Source: Hyphomicrobiales bacterium (GTDB lineage Bacteria > Pseudomonadota > Alphaproteobacteria > Rhizobiales > Beijerinckiaceae). From it: a stretch of DNA of 64,000 bases. Below the pieces are notes generated by a model that saw nothing but the letters and a program-made list of their open reading frames with translations, searched no databases and was not told the origin of the DNA. The DNA is taken from assembly GCA_027489955.1 (NCBI GenBank), contig JAIXYZ010000013.1:248001-312000 (forward strand), in the 5' to 3' direction. Of this stretch, positions 1-5,980 are shown piece by piece; position 1 is the stretch's first letter, and each line of letters starts with the position of its first letter. Made by a program: the position numbers and the translations under genes.

Positions 1-318
1 ATCCTCGCCGCCCTGCGCTGGCCGGTCCTGTTCGCGGTGCTCGTAGGAGGGCTGGCCCTCGTCTACCGCTATGCGCCGACGCCGCCGCGCAGCACCGCGC
101 CGCGCTGGTTCACCGCCGGCGGCCTCCTGGCCGCCATCCTTTGGATCGGCGCCTCGGCCGGGTTCTCGGCCTACGTGTCGTCCTTCGGCGCCTATAACGA
201 GACCTACGGCTCGCTGGCCGCCGTCGTCATCTTCATGAGCTGGATCTGGATCTCCACCATGGTCGTCCTGCTCGGCGCCGAGCTCGACCGGGAGATCGCC
301 CGGTACCGGGCTCACTGA
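1..318 (+). CDS. YihY/virulence factor BrkB family membrane protein, C-terminal part
   Basis: The reading frame is open from base 1, so this is the 3' end of a gene that starts outside the window. The roughly 105 visible residues contain two hydrophobic segments and end with the conserved BrkB/YihY C-terminus: a YNETYGSLAAVVIFMSWIW stretch, then VVLLGAELDREI. Members are polytopic inner-membrane proteins of about 300 residues whose molecular role is poorly defined (they were once called RNase BN in error). A strong hairpin follows the stop and separates it from the convergent DUF3618 gene. Family assignment is secure from the C-terminal motif; function is not. Confidence 0.85.
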   Translation: MLAALRWPVLFAVLVGGLALVYRYAPTPPRSTAPRWFTAGGLLAAILWIGASAGFSAYVSSFGAYNETYGSLAAVVIFMSWIWISTMVVLLGAELDREIARYRAH

Positions 319-385
319 GCCGCAAGGCACGGCGATCGGCCGCCAGGTTCGGTACTCCCGGCTTCTGCACCACCATCTGCAACGA

Positions 386-413
386 GAAAGGGCGGCCCGA
401 AGGCCGCCCTTTC
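386..413. terminator. Bidirectional hairpin terminator
   Basis: A perfect 12-bp inverted repeat (GAAAGGGCGGCC / GGCCGCCCTTTC) encloses a 4-base loop. It lies between two convergent genes, and the CTTTC end gives a short pyrimidine run in either direction. Placement and symmetry fit a shared terminator. Confidence 0.8.
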
Positions 414-439
414 GCTATGCGTCGTGAGGTTCAGGGCTT

Positions 440-1639
440 TCAGGAGCCCATCTGCCGGGTCGCCGAGCCCGAGGTCGAACCGCCAGCCTGCTGCTGGCCT
501 TCAGTCGCCGCGGCGGCGGCCTGCTGCACCGGCGTTCCGTCCGTGGCCTCGGTCAGGCGGCGCTTGGCATTGCGGCCGACATTCTTGGCAGCGGTGCGGA
601 CCCGGGTCGTGACCTCGCCGGCCGCTTCCGCCAGGCCGTCCTGGTCGAGCTTCTGGCGATGCAGCTCCTCGCGTGCGTCGTCCGCAAGACCTTCCGCGGC
701 GCGGCGGGCGCGGCGATAGCCGTCCCGGGCGGCGGCCTCGGCCTGCCGGCGCGTGCTGCGGGCGGCTTCGCCCATCAGGGCGCGCTCGGACCGCGTGGCG
801 GGGAAGGCCGCGCCCAGGGCCGCGCCGATGGCAAGGCCGATGGCGGCCAGGACCAGCGGCTGCTCCTGCGCCACGCGCTTGACCTCGCGGGTCGCGCGGC
901 GGCGGGCCCGGGCGGCGCGCAGGCTCGCCTCCTCGGCGGCCTCCATCGCCCGCTCGCGGGCATGGTCGAAGCGCTCGGCCGCGCGATCGCCAAGCTCTGA
1001 GGCGCGGTCGGCCACTGCGCCGGCATAGTCGTAGGCGGTATCCCGCGCGTCATGGTAGCGGCGGGAAGCGGCGTCCTTCAGCGAACCGGCAGCAGCGCCG
1101 GCCCGGCCGACGACATCGTCGAACGTCTCGTCGACCCCTTCGCGAAGGGCCCCGGCCCGATCGCGCACCGTTCCGGCGAGGCGCTCGGCGCGCTCGCGCA
1201 CGGCGTGGGCGGCATCGCCCGCAGCGCTCTCCAGATCCTCGCCCGCCTCGGCCACGCGGCGACCCGCCTTGCGGTAGGCGGGGTTGGCATAAAGCCGCTC
1301 GTCGTCATCGGCGAGGGCATTGGACCCCTCCGCGCGCCAGTTGCGCATGAGCAGCCAGGCGCCGGCCCCGATCAGGATCGCGGGCAGAGGATAGGATCGG
1401 GCGGCAACCGCGACGCCGGCCGCGAGCGGCAGGGACGGGCTGTTGGCGTAGCTGCGGGCCGTGTCGCGCGCATAGGTCTTGACCGGCTCGACCACGTGGG
1501 TCCGGGCATATTCTTTCACGTCATCCACCATGTTGCTGGGTTGCAGGCGCTCGCGCAGCGCGTCGAGCGTGCCGGCGAGCGATTCCCGGGCCTGATCGGC
1601 CTCGCGTTCGTAGTCTTTCGAGGATCGGTTCATGGTCAC
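440..1639 (-). CDS. DUF3618 domain protein, membrane-anchored, Ala/Arg-rich
   Basis: The N-terminal ~50 residues match DUF3618 (acidic and charged, YEREADQARESLAGTLDALR, then LQPSNMVDDV). Two hydrophobic segments follow: one near residue 90 (PLPAILIGAGAWLL) and one near 280 (PLVLAAIGLAIGAALGAAF) resembling the DUF883/YqjD membrane anchor. Between and after them are long Ala/Arg/Asp/Glu helices with apolipoprotein-like periodicity. It is the last gene of a three-gene operon. The start is either GTG at 1639, which overlaps the upstream stop as GTGA, or ATG at 1633, which has AGGTG in front; I favour the ATG. Such proteins accompany Holin-X and 'nutrient deprivation-induced' genes in rhizobia. 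Function is unknown; an envelope or stress role is inferred. Confidence 0.8.
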   Translation of the reverse strand: MTMNRSSKDYEREADQARESLAGTLDALRERLQPSNMVDDVKEYARTHVVEPVKTYARDTARSYANSPSLPLAAGVAVAARSYPLPAILIGAGAWLLMRNWRAEGSNALADDDERLYANPAYRKAGRRVAEAGEDLESAAGDAAHAVRERAERLAGTVRDRAGALREGVDETFDDVVGRAGAAAGSLKDAASRRYHDARDTAYDYAGAVADRASELGDRAAERFDHARERAMEAAEEASLRAARARRRATREVKRVAQEQPLVLAAIGLAIGAALGAAFPATRSERALMGEAARSTRRQAEAAARDGYRRARRAAEGLADDAREELHRQKLDQDGLAEAAGEVTTRVRTAAKNVGRNAKRRLTEATDGTPVQQAAAAATEGQQQAGGSTSGSATRQMGS

Positions 1640-2016
1640 ACCTGCTCGCTGGCGACTTCGGCATCGCGTTTGAGGTTGCGGATCGTGCGGCTGGGCGTGA
1701 GGTTTTCAGGCTTCAGCCGCTCGCTGGCCAGGCGCACGAGCCCGTAGGCCGAGATCGCCATGGCGACGGCGACGATCAGGCTCGCCCAGTGCTCCGGCAC
1801 GCCCGCGAGGACGAGGAACTGGACCACAGCGAACAGGAACATCACGAACGCGCCGATGCCGACGACGGCCGCGAACACGAACATGCCGATGGCGGACTGG
1901 ATCTGCTGCGCCTTCTCGGCGAGCTCCGCCTTCGCCAGGCGGACTTCCGCCTGGACGAGCGTCGAGACCTGGCTCAGCGCATCGGCGATGAGGTCGGTGA
2001 TCGACCGGTCAAACAT
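1636..2016 (-). CDS. Phage holin family (Holin-X/YqjE-like) membrane protein
   Basis: This 126-residue protein starts at ATG 2016 (MFDRSITDLIADALSQ). An amphipathic helix (residues 10-42) is followed by two transmembrane hairpin segments (about 43-72 and 77-97) and a basic C-terminus. That is the layout of the Actinobacterial Holin-X/YqjE family (PF07332), small membrane proteins not known to lyse cells. The start overlaps the upstream gene's stop by 8 bases (ATGTTTGA), and the end overlaps the DUF3618 gene, so translation is probably coupled. A longer in-frame extension upstream is only a shadow of the neighbouring gene. Confidence 0.82.
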   Translation of the reverse strand: MFDRSITDLIADALSQVSTLVQAEVRLAKAELAEKAQQIQSAIGMFVFAAVVGIGAFVMFLFAVVQFLVLAGVPEHWASLIVAVAMAISAYGLVRLASERLKPENLTPSRTIRNLKRDAEVASEQV

Positions 2017-2827
2017 TCCGCTTCGCACGGCGGCCTCCCTGGCTGCGGGATGCTGCCGCGGCGGGGCGGCGGCGGCGCGGGGCGCGCTGGGCCGGGGCCT
2101 CGTCCTCGTCGGCCTCGTCGAAGCGCGTGGCGGCCGCGGCGCGGCGGGCGGGGGCGTCCTCGGCGCTGCGGGCAAAACGGGCGAGCGCAAGACCGGCGAC
2201 GAGCGCGCCGGCGAACACGGCGACCGGCTGGCGGCGCGCGAAGTCACCCGCCCGCTCGACCATCTCGCCCAGGCTGGTGTCGGCGATCGTGCGGGAGACC
2301 CGCTCGATGCCGGAGGCCGCCTCGCGGACGTAGCGGGCCGCTTCCGGCGCGCTCTGTTCCATCTCGTCGGCGGCGTGGTCGATAGCCGCGGAAATGCCGC
2401 GGACGGCTTCCGCCCCCGTGCGCTTGCGCTGCTCGATCGCGTCCTCGGCCAGGCGGGCCATGGAGGTGGCGAAGGTGCCGGCCTGGCCCCTTGCGTCCTC
2501 GGCATAGGACTTCACGCGGCTCGCCGCATCGCTATAGGCCGCCTGCGCGGCCCGGCGCAGCGGCGTTGCCGTGCGCGAACCGCTGCGGGCCGACGCGCCG
2601 GTCGCGGGACGCGCGGTGCGCGACTTGTCGGTACGGGTTTTGGCGGACGCCGGGCTGGCGGCCTTCGCGGAACCCGCCTTGCTGCGGGAGGCGCCGGCCG
2701 GAGCGGCGGTTCGCGCGGGGCGCTTGGACGCAGCGGCGGCGCTACGCGGAGCGCCCGTGCCGGAGGCGGAAGCGACGCCGGAAGCCTGCGGCTTGCCGTT
2801 GTCGTTGGTGTCGTTGGTGCTCGCCAT
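2009..2827 (-). CDS. Ala-rich membrane-anchored protein, 'nutrient deprivation-induced' type
   Basis: First gene of the stress operon, 272 residues. The first ~90 residues are low-complexity Ala/Ser/Thr/Lys/Arg, suggesting a disordered basic tail. Residues ~95-190 form charged helices. A hydrophobic segment (RRQPVAVFAGALVAGLALARFA) near residues 198-219 resembles the ElaB/YqjD anchor, and the C-terminus is basic again. The architecture and the two downstream genes match rhizobial proteins annotated as nutrient deprivation-induced. An EcfG-type promoter lies 39 bases upstream of the start, supporting general-stress expression. Biochemical function is unknown. Confidence 0.7.
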   Translation of the reverse strand: MASTNDTNDNGKPQASGVASASGTGAPRSAAAASKRPARTAAPAGASRSKAGSAKAASPASAKTRTDKSRTARPATGASARSGSRTATPLRRAAQAAYSDAASRVKSYAEDARGQAGTFATSMARLAEDAIEQRKRTGAEAVRGISAAIDHAADEMEQSAPEAARYVREAASGIERVSRTIADTSLGEMVERAGDFARRQPVAVFAGALVAGLALARFARSAEDAPARRAAAATRFDEADEDEAPAQRAPRRRRPAAAASRSQGGRRAKRNV

Positions 2828-2865
2828 GTGGACATCCCCAAGGTCTGAAAAATCGTCTGCCGCTC

Positions 2866-2890
2866 AACGCCCGGCGGCCCCGAACGTTCC
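2866..2890 (-). promoter_or_regulatory. EcfG-type general stress sigma promoter
   Basis: On the minus strand GGAAC (2890-2886) is followed after exactly 16 bases by CGTT (2869-2866). This is a full match to the alphaproteobacterial EcfG consensus GGAAC-N16/17-CGTT. It ends 38 bases before the ATG at 2827, a normal leader length, and it drives the three stress-type membrane protein genes. The insertion element begins about 38 bp upstream, so the promoter core is undamaged. Confidence 0.7.
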
Positions 2891-2919
2891 GTCACGTCGG
2901 GGAGAGCGGCCGTCATAGG

Positions 2920-2927
2920 AATTTTGT
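2920..2927. repeat. Target-site duplication, left copy
   Basis: AATTTTGT directly abuts the left terminal repeat, and an identical copy lies at 5375-5382. Because the flank (AGG...CCT) mirrors the repeat tips, a longer 14-base identity is visible. Eight bases is the reading that fits the family. Confidence 0.85.
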
Positions 2928-2952
2928 CCTAATTATATACGTGACAAAGCAG
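2928..2952 (+). repeat. Left terminal inverted repeat of the IS1595 element
   Basis: It reads CCTAATTATATAC followed by GTGACAAAGCAG. It matches the reverse complement of 5350-5374 at 24 of 25 positions; position 14 is G here and T in the right repeat. Confidence 0.9.
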
Positions 2953-3204
2953 ATGCAACGAGATACTGATTTGCCTCGACAGGCCGGCACCGAGTTACGC
3001 GAGATTGAGATCACGCCTGAGATGATTGGGGCGGGAGAAGATGCCTTCGACGGCGTGTTTGGCTCTATGAGCCTTCTACCTTCACAGGTGAGGCTCGCTG
3101 TTGAAACCGTCTACTCTGCGATGGCGGCGGTGGCCCCATGTCGGGGTATGTCGCAGCAGTCAAAAGGTTGCAGGCGTCCCGCACTTGAAGAATCAGATCA
3201 TTGA
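2953..3204 (+). CDS. Small hypothetical passenger protein (ITPEMI-type)
   Basis: This 83-residue frame begins at the ATG immediately inside the left terminal repeat. Residues ~22-50 (REIEITPEMIGAGEDAF) resemble a motif I recall in small alphaproteobacterial hypothetical proteins (ITPEMIEAG...). That resemblance is from memory and was not searched. The last ~25 residues (from about CRGMSQQSKG) run antisense through the 3' end of the 183-residue passenger gene and look non-native, so the original C-terminus may be truncated. No good ribosome binding site is visible because the start abuts the repeat. It could be a remnant rather than an expressed gene. Confidence 0.45.
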   Translation: MQRDTDLPRQAGTELREIEITPEMIGAGEDAFDGVFGSMSLLPSQVRLAVETVYSAMAAVAPCRGMSQQSKGCRRPALEESDH

Positions 3205-3616
3205 TATCCTCGTCGCGGACGTAGACGCGACGTTGAGGCTTGGACATATCGGATCGGAAATCCCATCTCACCAGCCGCTTGTCGGCGGTGTAACCCATCA
3301 GCTGGTGCATGTAAGCGTTTCGGGCTTTGGCTGCCCTTTCGACTTCATCTAGAGCGTCGCGATAGGCTGCCTTACGTTCTTCCGGAGCGTGTCGATCGGC
3401 AACGGTTCTAATGATATCGAGGCGGGCGCTAGTGTTGTTCAGCGCGAATAGTACCGCCTCGGCCGCTGGCTCAGATATGTTGAGGATGACGGAAAGCGGC
3501 TTGGGTAGAGTGTGCTCAAGGAAGGCCCAAACTGCTACCAGCTCGCCGATCAGGCACGCCGTAGTCGGTACGCCCATTAGGGTCCCGGTCATCCACTCTT
3601 CAGAAGTGATACCCAT
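3065..3616 (-). CDS. Hypothetical 183-residue passenger protein
   Basis: Start chosen at ATG 3616 (MGITSEEWMTG) because GGAG lies 6 bases upstream; a longer frame to 3664 exists. The sequence is predicted mostly helical, with a central charged segment (SARLDIIRTVADRHAPEERKAAYRDALDEVERAAKARNAYMHQ by its boundaries near residues 60-105) and a Pro/Gln tail. The RNAYMHQ stretch recalls R-N-x-x-x-H motifs of HEPN-like proteins, but I cannot confirm that fold. It sits inside the IS1595 element, convergent with the small ORF at 2953 and divergent from the ORF at 3615. No function is assigned. Confidence 0.65.
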   Translation of the reverse strand: MGITSEEWMTGTLMGVPTTACLIGELVAVWAFLEHTLPKPLSVILNISEPAAEAVLFALNNTSARLDIIRTVADRHAPEERKAAYRDALDEVERAAKARNAYMHQLMGYTADKRLVRWDFRSDMSKPQRRVYVRDEDINDLILQVRDACNLLTAATYPDMGPPPPSQSRRFQQRASPVKVEGS

Positions 3617-3761
3617 GGCTATCTCCGAAGATGAAAAGCGCCGAGACGAGGTGTTGAAGCGCATGCTGGCTACGAAGCCGAAGCCACATCAACCGGATGG
3701 CAAGAAACCTGTGGAACAAAAAGCAAAGGAGCCGGCAACGAAGCCGGCTCCCAAGCGTTGA
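3615..3761 (+). CDS. Small hypothetical protein (RMLATKPKPH type), 48 residues
   Basis: ATG at 3615 opens MAISEDEKRRDEVLKRMLATKPKPH in pieces: MAISEDEKRRDEVLK, then RMLATKPKPHQ, then a Lys/Pro/Glu-rich tail. Similar tiny proteins with a 'RML-T-PPKPH' core are familiar in alphaproteobacteria, often beside small mobile or toxin-like genes (recalled, not searched). Its ATG shares the CATG tetranucleotide with the start of the opposing 183-residue gene, so the two genes diverge from the same four bases. The ribosome site is weak (AGAAGTG). Moderately supported by composition. Confidence 0.5.
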   Translation: MAISEDEKRRDEVLKRMLATKPKPHQPDGKKPVEQKAKEPATKPAPKR

Positions 3762-3762
3762 C

Positions 3763-4125
3763 TCACTGCTGATTGCAGGGAGGGTTCTGGCTATGGCGAA
3801 GGTCAGTCTCGATATTCAGCCGGGCGGCTTTGTCCCCGGGGACGACCATCGCGCAGATGTGCGTGGCTCCGGACCGGCTGATGTTGGCGGCCTGATGATG
3901 CGCCGCAAGTTCGCTGGAGAGACGACGGGAAAGGTTGTCCGTCTCGCCGATATATTCTGCATACCAACGCCCGTCTGCGGCCAGCCGGCAAAAGACGTAA
4001 ACGCCGGGAACGGCATTGAAGATCGTGCCGATGCGGTAGTGGTAGAATTCATAAGCCGTTCCGCTAGCCCCATACCAGACTAGCGTCGGGGTGGGGTTGA
4101 CGGGCTGGTGAAGAAGATTAGTCAT
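3763..4125 (-). CDS. GIY-YIG-like single-domain protein, passenger
   Basis: 120 residues from ATG 4125 (MTNLLHQPVNPTPT). Residues 41-45 GVYVF and 58-60 YIG form the GIY and YIG strands. Arg67/Arg68 sit where the catalytic Arg is expected, and Glu106 (RLNIETDL) where the metal-binding Glu is expected, with the NPPCN ending typical of small GIY-YIG proteins. This fold usually makes a nicking or cleaving endonuclease. The frame extends upstream to 4236, but those residues fall in a palindromic intergenic region and look non-native. It sits next to the transposase inside the element. Whether it helps transposition, targets DNA or is cargo is unknown. Confidence 0.75.
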   Translation of the reverse strand: MTNLLHQPVNPTPTLVWYGASGTAYEFYHYRIGTIFNAVPGVYVFCRLAADGRWYAEYIGETDNLSRRLSSELAAHHQAANISRSGATHICAMVVPGDKAARLNIETDLRHSQNPPCNQQ

Positions 4126-4157
4126 GAGTCGTGGCTCCAAATGCGAGTTGCGATTCC

Positions 4158-4205
4158 GAGCCGCACCCCTTTGTCGGGTTCCAATCGCACTCAGGGGTGC
4201 GGCTC
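4158..4205. repeat. 13-bp perfect inverted repeat inside the IS element
   Basis: GAGCCGCACCCCT at 4158-4170 pairs perfectly with 4193-4205 across a 22-base loop. It lies in the 200-base gap between the transposase 3' end and the GIY-YIG start, on neither coding frame. It may end transposase transcription or act as a regulatory structure; there is no T-run. Nothing else recognisable is in this gap. Confidence 0.6.
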
Positions 4206-4328
4206 GTTGGCCTGCGAATCGGCGGACCAATCCCAATTTACCGGAACTTTCAAGTAAGAGTCTTGGGGCAGCGCTTCGCTTCCCCCGGCTTTTTTGGTCG
4301 CTTCCGGAGGAAACTTCTCACCTTCTGC

Positions 4329-5312
4329 TTAGGCGTGTGCGGCTTCACCAGTCCGCCGATAGGTCAGGCGCTTGCCTCCGATGCCCTTGAGCGCGAGATC
4401 GCGGCGCTCGACATCGGACACCTTTAGGGCAGTGCGGGTGTTGTAGCGGAAATCGAATTCCGCGAGGTAGCGGTGAAGGTGGGCTTCGCCGCAATGCTGG
4501 TAGACGCCGACCATGCCGCGCTTGAAGACGGAGAACACGTTCTCAATCGTGTTGGTGTGGACGACGGTATCGCCTTCGCGGCGGGCGTACTCCTTGCCGG
4601 AGTGTTTGACGGTCTTGTGCGCGGCGAACTCCGCGCCGGTCTCGGGATAGAGGCGGCTCTCGTCGGTATAGAGGACCGACTGACGGTCAGCGTTGCGGAC
4701 CAGAACCTCGCGGACGGTCTGTTTGTTGGCGTCGTTGACGTGGAACATGCGGGATTTGCCGCCACGTTCGACGAGCCCAACGACGATGCGCTTCTGAGCG
4801 CCGCCAGCCTTGCCGCTCTTGGTGGGCTTGGCGATGCGGCCACGGGAGAGCTTACGGGGCGTCTCACGCTTCCCGATATAGGTCTCGTCGGCTTCGATGG
4901 TCTTGCCTGAGCCGCCGAGGGGAGAAGACGGAGCGTCATCGTCACGCATGGCCTCGCGGATGCGATGGCACATGAACCACGCGGTCTTGTAGGTAACGCC
5001 GAGCATGCGGTGCAGTTGATGGGCGCTCATGCCCTTCTTGCTGGCGCACATGAGGTGCACGGCCAGCAGCCACTTGTTGAGCGGGATTTTGGAGCGCTCG
5101 AACACGGTTCCCACGGTGACGGTGAATTGCTCGCGGCATTCGTTGCACTGGTAGACACCGGGGCGGTGAGCCTTCCCGGCCAGCGCGCGAATATGCGTCG
5201 GATCGGAATTACCGCAATGAGGGCAGACCGGGCCGTTCGGCCAGCGCTGAGCCTCTAGATGCTCGCGGGCCTTGTCGGCGTCCTGAAAGATGGGATTGGT
5301 CAGCGCGGTCAT
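4329..5312 (-). CDS. IS1595-family transposase
   Basis: 327 residues, full length for the family. The N-terminal zinc ribbon has Cys30, Cys33, Cys56 and Cys59 (CPHCGN ... CNEC). A helix-turn-helix-like segment lies around residues 95-120 (MSAHQLHRMLGVTYKTAW). The DDE/N catalytic core shows Asp142 (IEADETYIGKRE), Asp217 (YTDESR) and the NTIENVFSVFK motif at 254-264 with Glu257. Ribosome site GAGGAG lies 8 bases before the ATG. It catalyses cut or copy transposition from the 25-bp ends. There is no frameshift or stop, so the element could be active. Confidence 0.93.
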   Translation of the reverse strand: MTALTNPIFQDADKAREHLEAQRWPNGPVCPHCGNSDPTHIRALAGKAHRPGVYQCNECREQFTVTVGTVFERSKIPLNKWLLAVHLMCASKKGMSAHQLHRMLGVTYKTAWFMCHRIREAMRDDDAPSSPLGGSGKTIEADETYIGKRETPRKLSRGRIAKPTKSGKAGGAQKRIVVGLVERGGKSRMFHVNDANKQTVREVLVRNADRQSVLYTDESRLYPETGAEFAAHKTVKHSGKEYARREGDTVVHTNTIENVFSVFKRGMVGVYQHCGEAHLHRYLAEFDFRYNTRTALKVSDVERRDLALKGIGGKRLTYRRTGEAAHA

Positions 5313-5333
5313 GGGCTTAGCTCCTCGAATAGG

Positions 5334-5361
5334 AGCATAACCGTCACCCCTGCTTTGTCAA
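5334..5361 (-). promoter_or_regulatory. Transposase promoter using the right terminal repeat
   Basis: On the minus strand TTGACA (5361-5356) lies within the right terminal repeat. After 16 bases TATGCT (5339-5334) serves as a -10. The -35 is inside the transposase binding site, so self-repression is plausible. The left repeat has GTGACA at this point, its only mismatch. Confidence 0.5.
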
Positions 5362-5374
5362 GTATATAATTAGG
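5350..5374 (-). repeat. Right terminal inverted repeat of the IS1595 element
   Basis: Read on the minus strand: CCTAATTATATAC then TTGACAAAGCAG. It matches the left repeat at 24 of 25 positions. Confidence 0.9.
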
Positions 5375-5382
5375 AATTTTGT
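5375..5382. repeat. Target-site duplication, right copy
   Basis: AATTTTGT is identical to 2920-2927 and directly follows the right terminal repeat. Confidence 0.85.
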
Positions 5383-5384
5383 CC

Positions 5385-5413
5385 TTGACATCGATACGCT
5401 GGTGAGGTAGAAG
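5385..5413 (+). promoter_or_regulatory. Putative sigma-70 promoter of the GTA cluster
   Basis: TTGACA (5385-5390), a 17-base spacer, then TAGAAG (5408-5413). The -35 is a perfect consensus hexamer and the -10 matches 4 of 6. It begins two bases beyond the target duplication, so the element sits directly against the -35 and has replaced all native upstream DNA. The first GTA gene starts at 5495, giving a leader of about 75 bases. No CtrA-type TTAA-N7-TTAA site is visible here. Confidence 0.45.
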
Positions 5414-5494
5414 TGCCTCATGCTCCGGAATTGCGGGTCGAGGCGGCCTTGCCGCTCCCTCCGCACCGGACGGCGCACCCTTCGGAACAGCCCC

Positions 5495-5980
5495 ATGATG
5501 ATGACGAGCGACGAGCGCGCCGCCGCGCTGGCGCAGGCGCGCGCCCTGGCGGAGAGCGAGCCGCTCAGCTGGGAGGACCTTGCTTCCCGCACCGGCCTTC
5601 CCGCCACGACGCTGCGTCGCGCGGCGGCCCGGGACAAGTGGCGCCGGCTTTATGTGCGGCCTGCCCGCGGGCCGGTGTCTCGCGTCGCGCTGCTGGAGCG
5701 GCTCTGGCAGGCGGCGTCCATGCAGGTGGCCGAGATCGAAAGCGACATGGCGCGCCGCCAGGTGGCGCTCGCCGACCGCGAACGCGTCAGCCGCACGCTG
5801 GCGACCATCGTGCGCACGGTGCAGGAGCTGATGAAGATCGACCATGAGGACACCAGCGCAGCCGACACCGGAGCCGACGCGGCCGACGATGCCGATATCC
5901 GACGCCGCCTTGCGGAGCGGCTTGCTCGATTTGGCGCGCAAGGGGCTCCTCCCGGCCTTCATGGCGGAGACAGCGAATGA
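5495..5980 (+). CDS. GTA small terminase-like protein (gp1 equivalent)
   Basis: 161 residues from the first of three consecutive ATGs (MMMTSDERAAALAQ). Residues ~22-50 hold a helix-turn-helix (DLASRTGLPATTLRRAAARDKW) as in phage small terminases. A helical oligomerisation region and an acidic Ala/Asp-rich tail follow. Small terminase binds DNA and regulates the large subunit; in GTAs specificity is relaxed so host DNA is packaged. It is first in the cluster and overlaps the large terminase gene. The residues before 5495 in the open frame are Arg-rich and look non-coding. Assignment rests on the helix-turn-helix, size and position. Confidence 0.72.
   Translation: MMMTSDERAAALAQARALAESEPLSWEDLASRTGLPATTLRRAAARDKWRRLYVRPARGPVSRVALLERLWQAASMQVAEIESDMARRQVALADRERVSRTLATIVRTVQELMKIDHEDTSAADTGADAADDADIRRRLAERLARFGAQGAPPGLHGGDSE

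Larger units (their letters stand above)
2928..5374 (-). mobile_element. IS1595-family element with passenger genes (2447 bp)
   Basis: The boundaries are defined by 25-bp terminal inverted repeats differing at one base, flanked by 8-bp direct repeats AATTTTGT (2920-2927 and 5375-5382). Eight base pairs is the usual target duplication for the IS1595 family. The transposase lies at the right end on the minus strand. The left 1.4 kb carries passengers: a GIY-YIG protein, a 183-residue unknown, and two small plus-strand ORFs. The element interrupts no gene; it separates the stress-operon promoter from the GTA promoter. The visibly lower G+C of the passengers against the surroundings supports recent acquisition. 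Confidence 0.9.

Noticed and set aside
1760-2848. Long plus-strand open frame of 362 codons over the stress operon
   Set aside because: It is antisense to three coupled genes with clear membrane and family features; Arg/Gly-rich composition is typical of high-GC shadow frames.
4141-4205. tRNA-like T-arm (GGGTTCCAATC) next to a GC stem inside the IS element
   Set aside because: No anticodon arm or acceptor pairing can be built; the stem encloses the motif in the wrong geometry for tRNA.
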